Source of the DNA: a virus
Virus record (IMG/VR): IMGVR_UViG_3300036770_003822
Location: 1 to 33,555 of that record
Reading direction: 5' to 3' (one strand)
Length of the DNA stretch: 33,555 nucleotides
Part shown: in pieces, positions 13,104-21,153 of the stretch
How positions within the stretch are numbered: position 1 is the stretch's first letter
How the letters are laid out: every line of letters begins with the position of its first letter
Translations under genes and position numbers: made by a program
Notes under the pieces: generated by a model
The model's input: the letters and a program-made list of their open reading frames with translations, nothing else
Database searches by the model: none
What the model was told of the DNA's origin: nothing

Positions 13104-14066
13104 ATGGATTTGCACGACATTGTTTCACAAATTAAAAGATACTATTCTGAAATTGGTGAAGTTCCATCAATGGTTAAATTTCAAAAATTCTTTAAAATTT
13201 CTGATCGACAATTAAATAAACATGGTTGGGTAAATCTTGTTAAAATGGCAGGATTAATTCCGAATCAATATAATAAAACGGCAACATCGATAAGAATAGA
13301 GGCTAGAAAATCAAGAGTTCTAGTTTTGGATATTGAAACAAGTCCGATGCGTGGATATATTTACGGCCTATTCGATCAGAATATTTCACATAAACACATT
13401 GAAAAAGATTGGTTTATTATGTCGTGGGCGTGTAAATTTTTAGATAGTGATGAAATTTTTTATGCTGATAGTAGAGACAATGAAGACGTTGAGGACGATA
13501 AGAGAATTTGCCAACAGTTGCGCGATTTAATCGCATCGGCCGATATTATTCTAGGACACAACTCAGATGCATTTGATATTAAAAAAATAAATGCTAGATT
13601 AATTAAACACGATATAAAGCCAATTCCAGAAATGCAAACATTGGACACGCTTAAGATTGCGAGGAGGTTTTTTAAATTTAGCTCTAATAAATTAGACTAC
13701 ATCGCAAATTATTTGGGAGTTGGTGGGAAACTTCATTCACAAAAATTTCATGGACTAGATTTAAGTATTGCGATATTGAATAAAAACCCTGAAGCATTTA
13801 TTGATTTGGAAATTTATAATAAACAAGACGTTGTTATAACAGAGGCAGTTTTTAAAAAATTAGCAACATTTGACCATAGAATAAATTTACAATTATATAC
13901 ACAAAGTCACGTTTGCATTTGTGGTTGCGAGGAATTCACTAAAGACGGAATGAGATATACAGCATCGGGCGCGTTCCAAAGATATAAGTGTAAGTCATGT
14001 GGAAAGTTTTTTAGATCAAAAGAAAATTTAGTTCCAAACGAAATAAGAAAAAATCTAATGAAATAA
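13104..14066 (+). CDS. DEDDy-type 3'-5' exonuclease with HNH-repeat-like N-terminus and zinc ribbon
   Basis: This 320-residue protein has three parts. Residues 1-52 read as an HNH-associated repeat (I-x-Q-I-K-R-Y-Y-x-E-I-G-E-V-P-S ... W-V-N-L-V-K-M-A-G-L), a helical DNA-binding unit usually found in homing-type nucleases. Residues 72-255 form an RNase H-like exonuclease with D76-x-E78 (L-D-I-E-T-S), H152-N153 and D158 (G-H-N-S-D-A-F-D), and Y238-x3-D242 (Y-N-K-Q-D), the DEDDy set. Residues 270-303 form a zinc ribbon (C271/C273 or C275, C296, C299). It is last in the rightward unit, after the RusA-like gene. It may process ends for RecT. No ribosome site is visible, suggesting coupling. Confidence 0.8.
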   Translation: MDLHDIVSQIKRYYSEIGEVPSMVKFQKFFKISDRQLNKHGWVNLVKMAGLIPNQYNKTATSIRIEARKSRVLVLDIETSPMRGYIYGLFDQNISHKHIEKDWFIMSWACKFLDSDEIFYADSRDNEDVEDDKRICQQLRDLIASADIILGHNSDAFDIKKINARLIKHDIKPIPEMQTLDTLKIARRFFKFSSNKLDYIANYLGVGGKLHSQKFHGLDLSIAILNKNPEAFIDLEIYNKQDVVITEAVFKKLATFDHRINLQLYTQSHVCICGCEEFTKDGMRYTASGAFQRYKCKSCGKFFRSKENLVPNEIRKNLMK

Positions 14067-14091
14067 AAAACCACACCGACGAGCAGTGTGG
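14065..14091 (-). terminator. Leftward intrinsic terminator between convergent units
   Basis: On the minus strand the hairpin CCACAC-(9 nt)-GTGTGG (14071-14076, 14086-14091) is followed by six T (14065-14070). It ends the lysis-gene transcript before it runs antisense into the exonuclease gene. Read rightward, the same hairpin is followed only by a distant TTTT, so rightward termination would be weak. Confidence 0.85.
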
Positions 14092-14123
14092 CTTGGAGGG
14101 TTTTCAAAACGGAAAGATCGTCC

Positions 14124-14342
14124 CTAATCTTTACGCTTGAAACACTTATTGATTTTCTGTAAATCTTGTTCATTAAAACAAGCATAAGTTTTTAGTTCAT
14201 CATTGTGACAACTAATTCGCTTGTTGTTTTTATCAACTATTTCGGCAGTCTCAACATCAAAAAAGAACGGGTTTAACTGACAACTACTTACGATTAAGCT
14301 CGTCACTAAGACATTTAGCTTTTTCTTGTGGTGTTTTTTCAT
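14124..14342 (-). CDS. Small lipoprotein, spanin-like (Rz1-type)
   Basis: This 72-residue protein has a basic start (M-K-K-H-H-K-K-K), a short hydrophobic stretch (L-N-V-L-V-T-S-L-I) and a lipobox V-S-S-C with Cys at 21, so it should be lipidated and sent to the outer membrane. Three more cysteines follow. Outer-membrane spanins of Gram-negative phages are short lipoproteins whose gene overlaps the inner-membrane spanin gene in another frame; here the start lies 59 nt inside the upstream gene. An AAGGA site is 8 nt before the ATG. It is last in the late unit, beside the endolysin. Confidence 0.66.
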   Translation of the reverse strand: MKKHHKKKLNVLVTSLIVSSCQLNPFFFDVETAEIVDKNNKRISCHNDELKTYACFNEQDLQKINKCFKRKD

Positions 14343-14466
14343 TCAAACATTCCTTAACTTTTTTTCTGTTTTTCAATTCGTCTATAAGCTTATAAATTAA
14401 ATCTTTAGTTAGCTTATAACCTTTTTCAATTAATAAACCGATAATGAGTTGATAAATTTTACTCAT
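14284..14466 (-). CDS. Small lysis-cassette protein (60 aa)
   Basis: This 60-residue basic protein has a hydrophobic N-terminus (I-Y-Q-L-I-I-G-L-L-I at 4-13), too weak for a firm membrane call, then a helical charged region. Its C-terminus has C-L-N-E-x7-K-C-L, matching C-F-N-E-x7-K-C-F in the overlapping lipoprotein. Its place fits an inner-membrane spanin partner, but it lacks a clear anchor and long coiled coil. Treat as an unknown lysis-region protein. Confidence 0.6.
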   Translation of the reverse strand: MSKIYQLIIGLLIEKGYKLTKDLIYKLIDELKNRKKVKECLNEKTPQEKAKCLSDELNRK

Positions 14467-14694
14467 CTATCCCTCAGCTCCGTCAATCTTATCAACTGCC
14501 TTGAACACAACTTCCTTGATTTGTGGCATTGCAAGTTTAATTAGATCATCATAAATATTTGGTGAAATTGAAGCACTTTCCTCAACCCATTCAAACACAC
14601 TTTCAGCTAAAATTTTAACTGATTCCTCTGCCATGTCTAAGCCCTTAGCTTTTAATTTTTCGCCTAATACCTTAATGTCGTACGCCTTGTCCAT
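14467..14694 (-). CDS. Hypothetical helical protein (75 aa)
   Basis: This is an acidic all-helical protein (L-G-E-K-L-K-A-K-G-L-D-M-A-E, E-S-V-F-E-W-V-E-E-S, M-P-Q-I-K-E-V-V). The start at 14694 is chosen because GGAGG lies 5 nt upstream; an ATG at 14721 would overlap the endolysin gene. It sits between the endolysin and the spanin-like pair. It has no transmembrane segment, so it is not an obvious holin. Confidence 0.66.
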   Translation of the reverse strand: MDKAYDIKVLGEKLKAKGLDMAEESVKILAESVFEWVEESASISPNIYDDLIKLAMPQIKEVVFKAVDKIDGAEG

Positions 14695-14705
14695 TTTATC
14701 CTCCG

Positions 14706-15116
14706 TTAGATTTTTAACCATGCGACCGGATCGCCATAGTTGTTATTTAATTGAACATGAATGTGAATATTTTCGCCCTCGCCATGAATAACAATTAATT
14801 TTTCTTGTCCGTCTGTTGCACTGACCGCGCCATGGCCCTTATATTTTCTTGTAAAATATGCTGTAAATTCAGAAATAAAATCACGCGACCAATCTTTGCA
14901 ACGTAAGTCAAATGCTCGACCTGTTTCATGTGTTGAGCTTTTACCGCCAACTTTTTTATTTTCATGTGGCGTTCTAATCATTGAAGTGATTAATGGATTA
15001 TAACCATTTGCCATTATAAAAACGATCATGTCAAATGCGACAAGTGCAACCATTGGGTGAATGTGTAACAGATGATGTGATTGATTTTGAAATTTAAAAC
15101 ACTCTAAAACTTTCAT
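14706..15116 (-). CDS. Endolysin, M15-family peptidase
   Basis: This 136-residue zinc peptidase should cut peptidoglycan stem peptides at the end of infection. Metal ligands match the M15 pattern S-x-H-x-x-G-x-A-x-D: H63 and D70 in S-T-H-E-T-G-R-A-F-D, with H118-I-H120 in a downstream strand; a glutamate just before (G-E-G-E) may be catalytic. There is no signal peptide, so it depends on a holin. There is no cell-wall-binding domain, typical for Gram-negative hosts. An AAGGG site precedes the ATG. Confidence 0.86.
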   Translation of the reverse strand: MKVLECFKFQNQSHHLLHIHPMVALVAFDMIVFIMANGYNPLITSMIRTPHENKKVGGKSSTHETGRAFDLRCKDWSRDFISEFTAYFTRKYKGHGAVSATDGQEKLIVIHGEGENIHIHVQLNNNYGDPVAWLKI

Positions 15117-15122
15117 AAACCC

Positions 15123-15521
15123 TTAATTTAAATTAGGAATATTTTGCGCGTCTGTATCTAATTCAAAAACATAAAAATAAACGCGAACATAATTAGGCCC
15201 ATTGTAGAGATTTTGGCATCTAATTGTCGCGCCTGCTGGTACAAAAGGGCCATTATATACAGCCCAATAACCAAATTCAGCTTGGAACGTGGAAACATTA
15301 CCATACATAAGGTGTCTTTTTGGTGGAAATGATGGTTCGCCATCACTTCTTGAGTACCAAAAAATGTGCCCATCTTGCCCATTAATAGATTGATTTTGAA
15401 ATGCGTTTATACTTACAAAGACTAAGCAATCTCTTGTAGGTGTGTATAAAGCTATATTTGCACCGGTGGTTACATCTACAGTAAAAGTTTTAAAATTTGC
15501 CAGTCCTGACATTGTTGCCAT
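15123..15521 (-). CDS. Tail-module hypothetical protein (132 aa)
   Basis: This is a β-rich protein of unknown function, with a strand-rich middle (N-I-A-L-Y-T-P, L-V-F-V-S-I-N) and a C-terminal strand Y-V-R-V-Y-F-Y-V-F-E. Its position, last of the tail tip genes before the endolysin, suggests a small tail fibre or fibre-tip protein. Sequence gives no catalytic residues. It follows its upstream neighbour by 1 nt. Confidence 0.62.
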   Translation of the reverse strand: MATMSGLANFKTFTVDVTTGANIALYTPTRDCLVFVSINAFQNQSINGQDGHIFWYSRSDGEPSFPPKRHLMYGNVSTFQAEFGYWAVYNGPFVPAGATIRCQNLYNGPNYVRVYFYVFELDTDAQNIPNLN

Positions 15522-15522
15522 G

Positions 15523-16065
15523 TTAAACCTCTTTTAAAATTAATTCAAAAAATAAGTGTCTTGAATCAACTTGTGCGTTTGTTAGTTTTGGAACAATCGA
15601 CCACCCTGCGCCTAGTGTTGTGTAGTTTAAAGTTCCAGAAACTTTATTTGGCCCTGATAAAATATCAAGTGAATTTTCTACATCTCGCCCAATAACTGCC
15701 CTGTTTCCTGCTCCACTTGCAATGCTTGGTGCAACTGAAAATAAATTTCCAAGTAAAATATTATTTTCATCGTACACATCAAAATTCACTTCGTTACTTC
15801 CTGACGATCCTGCATTTACAACGCTTAAAACATACCAAGAAATATCACTTTGCTTGTAAATATATCTTAATCCATTTATCCCTGTGCCATAAGTTGTTAC
15901 TCTTGGAACTTGTGACCATTCAAAAAATAAACGATCATAAATTTTATTAATTATGAAATTGATTGATGCTCCAATTCTGCGTGCAGTTACTTCACTAATC
16001 GCACTTTTTGCATCAACTTCCTCGACGTAAACTGTATTTCTAGTAGGCGTAATTGGTGTGGCCAT
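15523..16065 (-). CDS. Tail-module hypothetical protein (180 aa)
   Basis: This protein starts with T-P-I-T-P-T-R-N-T-V-Y-V-E-E-V-D, then a helix (I-S-E-V-T-A-R-R-I-G-A-S-I-N-F-I) that could attach to the tail, followed by a β-rich C-terminal domain (I-Y-K-Q-S-D-I-S-W-Y-V-L). This two-part design is common for short tail-tip fibres. It is not recognised further. It lies just downstream of the large tail-hub gene. Confidence 0.62.
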   Translation of the reverse strand: MATPITPTRNTVYVEEVDAKSAISEVTARRIGASINFIINKIYDRLFFEWSQVPRVTTYGTGINGLRYIYKQSDISWYVLSVVNAGSSGSNEVNFDVYDENNILLGNLFSVAPSIASGAGNRAVIGRDVENSLDILSGPNKVSGTLNYTTLGAGWSIVPKLTNAQVDSRHLFFELILKEV

Positions 16066-16073
16066 TTTTCCCT

Positions 16074-18479
16074 CTAAATATAAAGATAAGGATTTCCCTC
16101 ATCTGATTTAAAACCTACCATGTCAATTACATCATTGATAGATGGCAAGTAATCCAATGGTTCACTAAATGTTACCTGATTTCCTGTAATATCGGCAATA
16201 GTAACTATCTGACTAATGTTATTCCACTCAGGAGAATGAATTTCACAAGTAGAACCAACAAATAAATTCGTCACGTCACATTCAATAATAGTTGAACTTA
16301 TTACATTAGTAATGATGACACTTGGATTAAAATATCCATAACTAGCTTTGTGATATGATTCTGCATCATCATAATCAGGCAATTCAACAATGTAATCAGT
16401 TCCAATTGTGACATTGATATTCTCCAAAAATGTTAAAGCATTTTGATTTCCATTTCCGATCTCTATTAATGTTAAAACTTGTGATTCTGTAAAATTAATA
16501 TCTCTAATTTTTAATTTTCTACCGATAAATTCTTGCCATTTGTCCACTTCTAATTTTGTAATCGGCAAGCCTTGTGAGTCACTCAGGATAACAGTATTTG
16601 AACCTTGCTGTGCTTGAATATAAGATGCAGGCGAGATAACTGGAAAGCGTCCGATAATCCCATAGCCTGAATTAATTAAATTTAATTCTATTCTGCCAGT
16701 AGATATTGATATTTTTTTATCAACAACTTCAAATAATGTTGGCTTAAAATAATCTAAATTCCCATTTGGAATTTGCAAATTATCCGATCCAAAAACTATT
16801 ATGTCGCCGATTTCAATTTGATAGCCGTCTTGGTATCTAACACGAACACCATCAATAAATTCTGGCCCACTGGAATATTTATCAAGAATTTTAGTTGCCC
16901 TTTGCTGAATAGCATCTCGTGTTTGATTGTTCTCCCTAAACCCTTTCGCCTCAATAACAAGTTGTTTATATCCAACTTTTATATTTGTGAACGACTCATC
17001 ATTTAAAATTATAGTCCCCGATTTGAACTTCTCAGTTACAGCATCGTCCTCAAACTTGTACGCAATCGCATTGTAGAAATTTCTATTAGTCGATCTTTGA
17101 ACTGCAATATCTGTAATATTCGTAATTGTATTTTCATCTAAAACAAATGTTTCGCCAGTATTAAATGGTGGCAATGTGGCATAAATTGAAGTTCTGCCCT
17201 TTCGTGGCAAGAAAAATAATCCACATGGCTTAAATAATTCTGACTCGATCCACTCTTTAACTTTTATTTCATCACGAATGTAAATATCTATGCTTGGTAA
17301 AATTCCCAATAGATCAATAAGTGATTCAATTCCTTGAATATCAACGTGCCTTGGTTTCATTCCTAGGCCAACTGGCATTGTATTATATTTACATTTAAAA
17401 TTTGCCGTTGCACTTGTGATAATCTCACTTGCCAATTGCAAGCCATCAACTAAAATATATGATCCTGAGTTATTGACAACAATTTCAGTGATGATTCTAG
17501 TAACATTATTTGCGCCATTTGTTGCGCCTGATATTTCTACTGTGTCACCCTCTGTCACATTCCATAAATAAGTTATGTCAAAATCAAAATAAATTGAATT
17601 TGGAACATCATTATTTTCTGAATTAGTTACAAAGCGTGAAACCTCAACACCGCTAGCGTAAAATTCATCACCGCCACTTAACATTAATTTCATTGCTAGA
17701 TCAATTGGATCGCCAATTAAGCGATAAAATGAACCAACCTCTGCTTCATCATCATGTGAATCAACGCTTGATCCTAATTGATTTCTAAGAACAGTAAAAT
17801 CAGTTGGAGAATTTGCAGTTATTCTCATAATTTCATCATCAATTTTGATGTATGAAATAAAATTTTCTTCCTGTTCTATTGTTGGAATTATAAATTCATC
17901 TGTTGATTCAACTGGAATTGTTAAAACTAAATTATCAATGGCCGATGTTAGTTTTGTATTTATTAAATTAAATAATTCTTGTCTCTTTAATTGGTCAGGG
18001 TGCGCGATATTTAAAACATAAACGCCATGCTTAATTGAATAACTATCGATAAATCCCTCAAAAATTAAAATAAAATCTTGAGGAAAAACACCGCCTAAAA
18101 AACCAAGTGAAACACGACATTCCTTTCCAAGTAATTCAGTATTAAAAACTTCATTTAATGTTTTATTATAATTTACAATTCCGATTTTAAAAGATTGAAC
18201 ACCGCCAGAACCACCCTTTTCTGGAATTAATTGTTGTCTAATATCGTTAGATGTATCTTTTAGTGTGATATAAGGGAATGTTTTATCATCACCGATTGGA
18301 GTATCAAAAAAAATGCCATCATCAAATTCTAATGGTGGAACTTCATCAAATGTTGGATAACGTAAAACATCGCCAGTTGAAAATTTATAATCAATTCCGT
18401 CAATTTCTAAAATTATTTGAGGCGTTTTATTAACTTGATCTTTTAAATTTTTAGCATTTTGAGTGATTTCAAAACTCAT
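16074..18479 (-). CDS. Large tail tip/hub protein (801 aa)
   Basis: This is one of the two largest virion proteins in the window. The N-terminal region (about 15-170) with I-L-E-I-D-G-I-D, then S-F-K-I-G-I-V-N-Y and L-L-G-K-E-C-R-V-S-L-G-F near 98-128, resembles the β-barrel start of siphovirus tail hub proteins. A middle section (about 200-250) carries an S-Y-I-K-I-D-D-E-I-M-R-I insertion. The C-terminal half has G-Y-Q-I-E-I-G-D-I-I-V-F repeats of strand-turn type. It probably forms the tail tip, connecting tape measure and fibres. Identification is by size, position and fold impression; no close family is claimed. Confidence 0.68.
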   Translation of the reverse strand: MSFEITQNAKNLKDQVNKTPQIILEIDGIDYKFSTGDVLRYPTFDEVPPLEFDDGIFFDTPIGDDKTFPYITLKDTSNDIRQQLIPEKGGSGGVQSFKIGIVNYNKTLNEVFNTELLGKECRVSLGFLGGVFPQDFILIFEGFIDSYSIKHGVYVLNIAHPDQLKRQELFNLINTKLTSAIDNLVLTIPVESTDEFIIPTIEQEENFISYIKIDDEIMRITANSPTDFTVLRNQLGSSVDSHDDEAEVGSFYRLIGDPIDLAMKLMLSGGDEFYASGVEVSRFVTNSENNDVPNSIYFDFDITYLWNVTEGDTVEISGATNGANNVTRIITEIVVNNSGSYILVDGLQLASEIITSATANFKCKYNTMPVGLGMKPRHVDIQGIESLIDLLGILPSIDIYIRDEIKVKEWIESELFKPCGLFFLPRKGRTSIYATLPPFNTGETFVLDENTITNITDIAVQRSTNRNFYNAIAYKFEDDAVTEKFKSGTIILNDESFTNIKVGYKQLVIEAKGFRENNQTRDAIQQRATKILDKYSSGPEFIDGVRVRYQDGYQIEIGDIIVFGSDNLQIPNGNLDYFKPTLFEVVDKKISISTGRIELNLINSGYGIIGRFPVISPASYIQAQQGSNTVILSDSQGLPITKLEVDKWQEFIGRKLKIRDINFTESQVLTLIEIGNGNQNALTFLENINVTIGTDYIVELPDYDDAESYHKASYGYFNPSVIITNVISSTIIECDVTNLFVGSTCEIHSPEWNNISQIVTIADITGNQVTFSEPLDYLPSINDVIDMVGFKSDEGNPYLYI

Positions 18480-18652
18480 TTAATTTCCAGTAAATAATTT
18501 TTTATATATTTTACGTCTTCTCTTATTTCTTTAACATCGTCTTTTATATCTGTAGCAACATCTTTAGTTGTAAATGTACTGTGAGCATAAACTATTAAAC
18601 TTGCACCTAAACCGATAAGATAGAAAACTAATTTGATGTCTGATAGTTTCAT
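18476..18652 (-). CDS. Single-pass membrane protein with coiled-coil tail (58 aa)
   Basis: The start at 18652 is chosen because it lies 4 nt past the upstream stop; a start at 18697 would overlap the neighbour by 41 nt. After K-L-S-D-I-K a transmembrane helix (L-V-F-Y-L-I-G-L-G-A-S-L-I-V-Y-A at 8-23) is followed by a charged heptad helix (D-I-K-D-D-V-K-E-I-R-E-D-V-K-Y-I). It could be a holin-like or spanin-like protein placed away from the endolysin, or a membrane factor for DNA entry. It overlaps the tail hub gene by 4 nt. Confidence 0.62.
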   Translation of the reverse strand: MKLSDIKLVFYLIGLGASLIVYAHSTFTTKDVATDIKDDVKEIREDVKYIKNYLLEIK

Positions 18653-18656
18653 AAAT

Positions 18657-21140
18657 TTACCATTCCGTTGTTTCAACATAATTACTTGGTAATTCACATA
18701 ACACTGCCTTGGTTGGTCTAGCTAAGTCCCAAGTAGAACCCCTAATAATAATGCTAGATATTGCTTGAACATTGAAATTTACCTGAGTTACACCTGAAAA
18801 AATAATTGATTCATAGAAAGAAGTCCAATTTGAGCCTGCTCCAATATCCTTTACATCAGAAATGGTTGGACTTATAACATTAGATGATTGATCTCTGAGT
18901 TGTAAATAGAAGCTAACTGCGCCTGTTATTGCCGATGATAGGGAAGCTAAAAAATCAACTTGGTATTTTTTTGAGGAATTTAGATTGGTAAATTGCAAAG
19001 CAGAAATATTCCCAGTAACACTCACATCAGAAACTAAAGTTTTCGTCTGACATTTTACATTAGAATTATCATTCAAATTTTTAACAATGCCTGCCAGGTC
19101 GGGCATTTCTGTGATTGTAATCCTGTGATCTAGTCCTATTCCTAGCGTTTCAGCAGTGGCATATCTAAAAGTATAGACGGAGTTTTTAACCACTGGAACT
19201 AAACAACTTAAACCTGTTTGAAATAATAAATTGTCGTTTAATCCGCATTCAATATTCATATTAATTCCATTTTCATACACCTTAACATTATTACCACCCG
19301 CATTACTATTGTTACTGTGTGCTGAACCTGTAACCATTATCAATCCATCTATTCTAGCTGTATAAGCATCATTAGTATTTGCACCTGTATTTCCTGCATT
19401 TGACCATAAATTGCAATCATCTTTGATTTCTGTTTTCCAAGGAATATCCTCGCCTACTGCAATAGCATCTCCGTCGTTAGTATTTGCAATTACAGTACAT
19501 AAGTCAGTAGTTTTAATTTGATTAAACTCACCAACAATTATTCCTTTATTTAAAGATGGCTTAACTGTAATTCTTAAATCACGCTGACCTTGTGATGGCG
19601 ATCTATCAATAAAAATTGAAGATGCACTCGAACCAAAAGTATATTCATACATTAATCTTACAGTTCTCTCATTTAGATTTGGAAAATAAAAAGTACCACA
19701 AACATTTATTCCATTTAATTGATCAACACTTGTTACAGTACCGCCTCCTGTTTGAGTTCTCTGGCCACCCTCTTGTAAAATAGTTTGAGCATTATTTGGA
19801 GTTTCAATTAATTGATAGATTGGATTTGAATTTGAGTTTGGTGGGTTGTATTGTGTAAAACTTGCGCATACATCATAATAACCAATTTGCGGTGGAGTGA
19901 AAACAATTCCGAGTGACTCATTTCCAACACTACAAGTTAATCCAGTTGATGGATTTGTTGATGAACATGGAATTTCTGCTTGTGCCGAACCACTTCTTAA
20001 GACTAAATCTAATGATGCGTTTGAAATTTCAGTGTAAGTTGTTAATGCCGAACCTGCTAAACCTATATTCGCACCGCCAATATTTGCATCAACAAACCAA
20101 TCTGAAATTTGCTGAGTTACTATTTTTGATTTAGGTGGGTAGTATTCGAGAATGAATTTAGTCCCCTGTGCTGGCGAGGTAACTGCATTGTTCATATTTA
20201 CAGACCCACTAGATGAAGCTGTATATAATTCAAATGATCTATTGCCAGAACTTGAGTAATTAAAAATACATTCAATAACCGCAGTATCATCAACTGTCGT
20301 CGAACCTGATGCAGTAACCGCATAACAAGTAGAAGTTCCGTCGTGAATAGCAAATGCTGGCTTATTATTAACTACATTTGATGAAGTTGCCGACTGAAAT
20401 CTAGCTTTATAAATCCCTGCAGGCAAATTATTTATTGTGACTCTTGGTAAATCTGAATCCGTTGTTTGCCATTGTCCTAATTGTTGATATGTAATTGTTG
20501 GAGATGGGCAGGCAGGCGTGGCAGTAAATGCCCCTATCGTTGTTGAAGTTCTAGACCATACACAACCTACAGAACCAGCAAAATATGCTTCCCCTGCTAA
20601 TTCAGCTTGTGCAATATCTTGAACAAATTGTTTATGTCCGAAACTAACACCATCAATAAATATAGAGCCTGACACATTGCCACTTGTCTTAAATCTAATT
20701 CCTATAGCCGTTGAACCTAGCACAATTGGAATTTGATAAAATTTATAAGTGTTATCATTTGTGCCGTCTAAACATTCAACTTCTACCGAGTCAATTAATG
20801 CGCAAATTTGAAACGCAAAATTGGCTTTAACGTATGCACTGACTTGACCTTGCAAGCCTGCTAGTTGTGAATTATATCCAGTTGATAAAGTTTGACTTAA
20901 ATTTAAAGTTTGAGCAGACAAAACAACCTTACCTGCATAAGTGCCTAGTGCCTTAGTTGTATCAGTTGACAATGTACCGCTCGCATTTGTCCAACCTTTT
21001 AAACCTTGTTCAAAACCTCCGTTAATAGAAAGATTTTCCTCGCTCAAATATTGTTGCTCACTCGGTTTGAATTGTGCTTGTGATTCTTGTGCAAAAAATA
21101 AAATCAAAACAAGAATTAGGAACTTAAAAAAGAGACTCAT
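18657..21140 (-). CDS. Tail-fibre-like protein with signal peptide and carbohydrate-binding-like domains (827 aa)
   Basis: The ATG at 21140 is chosen for its GAGG site; the upstream ATG at 21161 has none. The first residues form a Sec signal (L-F-F-K-F-L-I-L-V-L-I-L-F-F-A, then S-Q-A-Q, probable cut after Ala). Residues about 35-170 resemble a carbohydrate-binding module: N-G-G-F-E-Q-G-L-K-G-W-T and S-V-S-F-G-H. Later domains are Ser/Thr/Asn-rich with cysteine pairs (C-V-W-S-R-T and P-A-C-P), and a repeat-like C-terminal domain. It probably binds surface glycans. Why a virion-module protein carries an export signal is unclear. Confidence 0.74.
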   Translation of the reverse strand: MSLFFKFLILVLILFFAQESQAQFKPSEQQYLSEENLSINGGFEQGLKGWTNASGTLSTDTTKALGTYAGKVVLSAQTLNLSQTLSTGYNSQLAGLQGQVSAYVKANFAFQICALIDSVEVECLDGTNDNTYKFYQIPIVLGSTAIGIRFKTSGNVSGSIFIDGVSFGHKQFVQDIAQAELAGEAYFAGSVGCVWSRTSTTIGAFTATPACPSPTITYQQLGQWQTTDSDLPRVTINNLPAGIYKARFQSATSSNVVNNKPAFAIHDGTSTCYAVTASGSTTVDDTAVIECIFNYSSSGNRSFELYTASSSGSVNMNNAVTSPAQGTKFILEYYPPKSKIVTQQISDWFVDANIGGANIGLAGSALTTYTEISNASLDLVLRSGSAQAEIPCSSTNPSTGLTCSVGNESLGIVFTPPQIGYYDVCASFTQYNPPNSNSNPIYQLIETPNNAQTILQEGGQRTQTGGGTVTSVDQLNGINVCGTFYFPNLNERTVRLMYEYTFGSSASSIFIDRSPSQGQRDLRITVKPSLNKGIIVGEFNQIKTTDLCTVIANTNDGDAIAVGEDIPWKTEIKDDCNLWSNAGNTGANTNDAYTARIDGLIMVTGSAHSNNSNAGGNNVKVYENGINMNIECGLNDNLLFQTGLSCLVPVVKNSVYTFRYATAETLGIGLDHRITITEMPDLAGIVKNLNDNSNVKCQTKTLVSDVSVTGNISALQFTNLNSSKKYQVDFLASLSSAITGAVSFYLQLRDQSSNVISPTISDVKDIGAGSNWTSFYESIIFSGVTQVNFNVQAISSIIIRGSTWDLARPTKAVLCELPSNYVETTEW

Positions 21141-21153
21141 GTATAACCTCACC

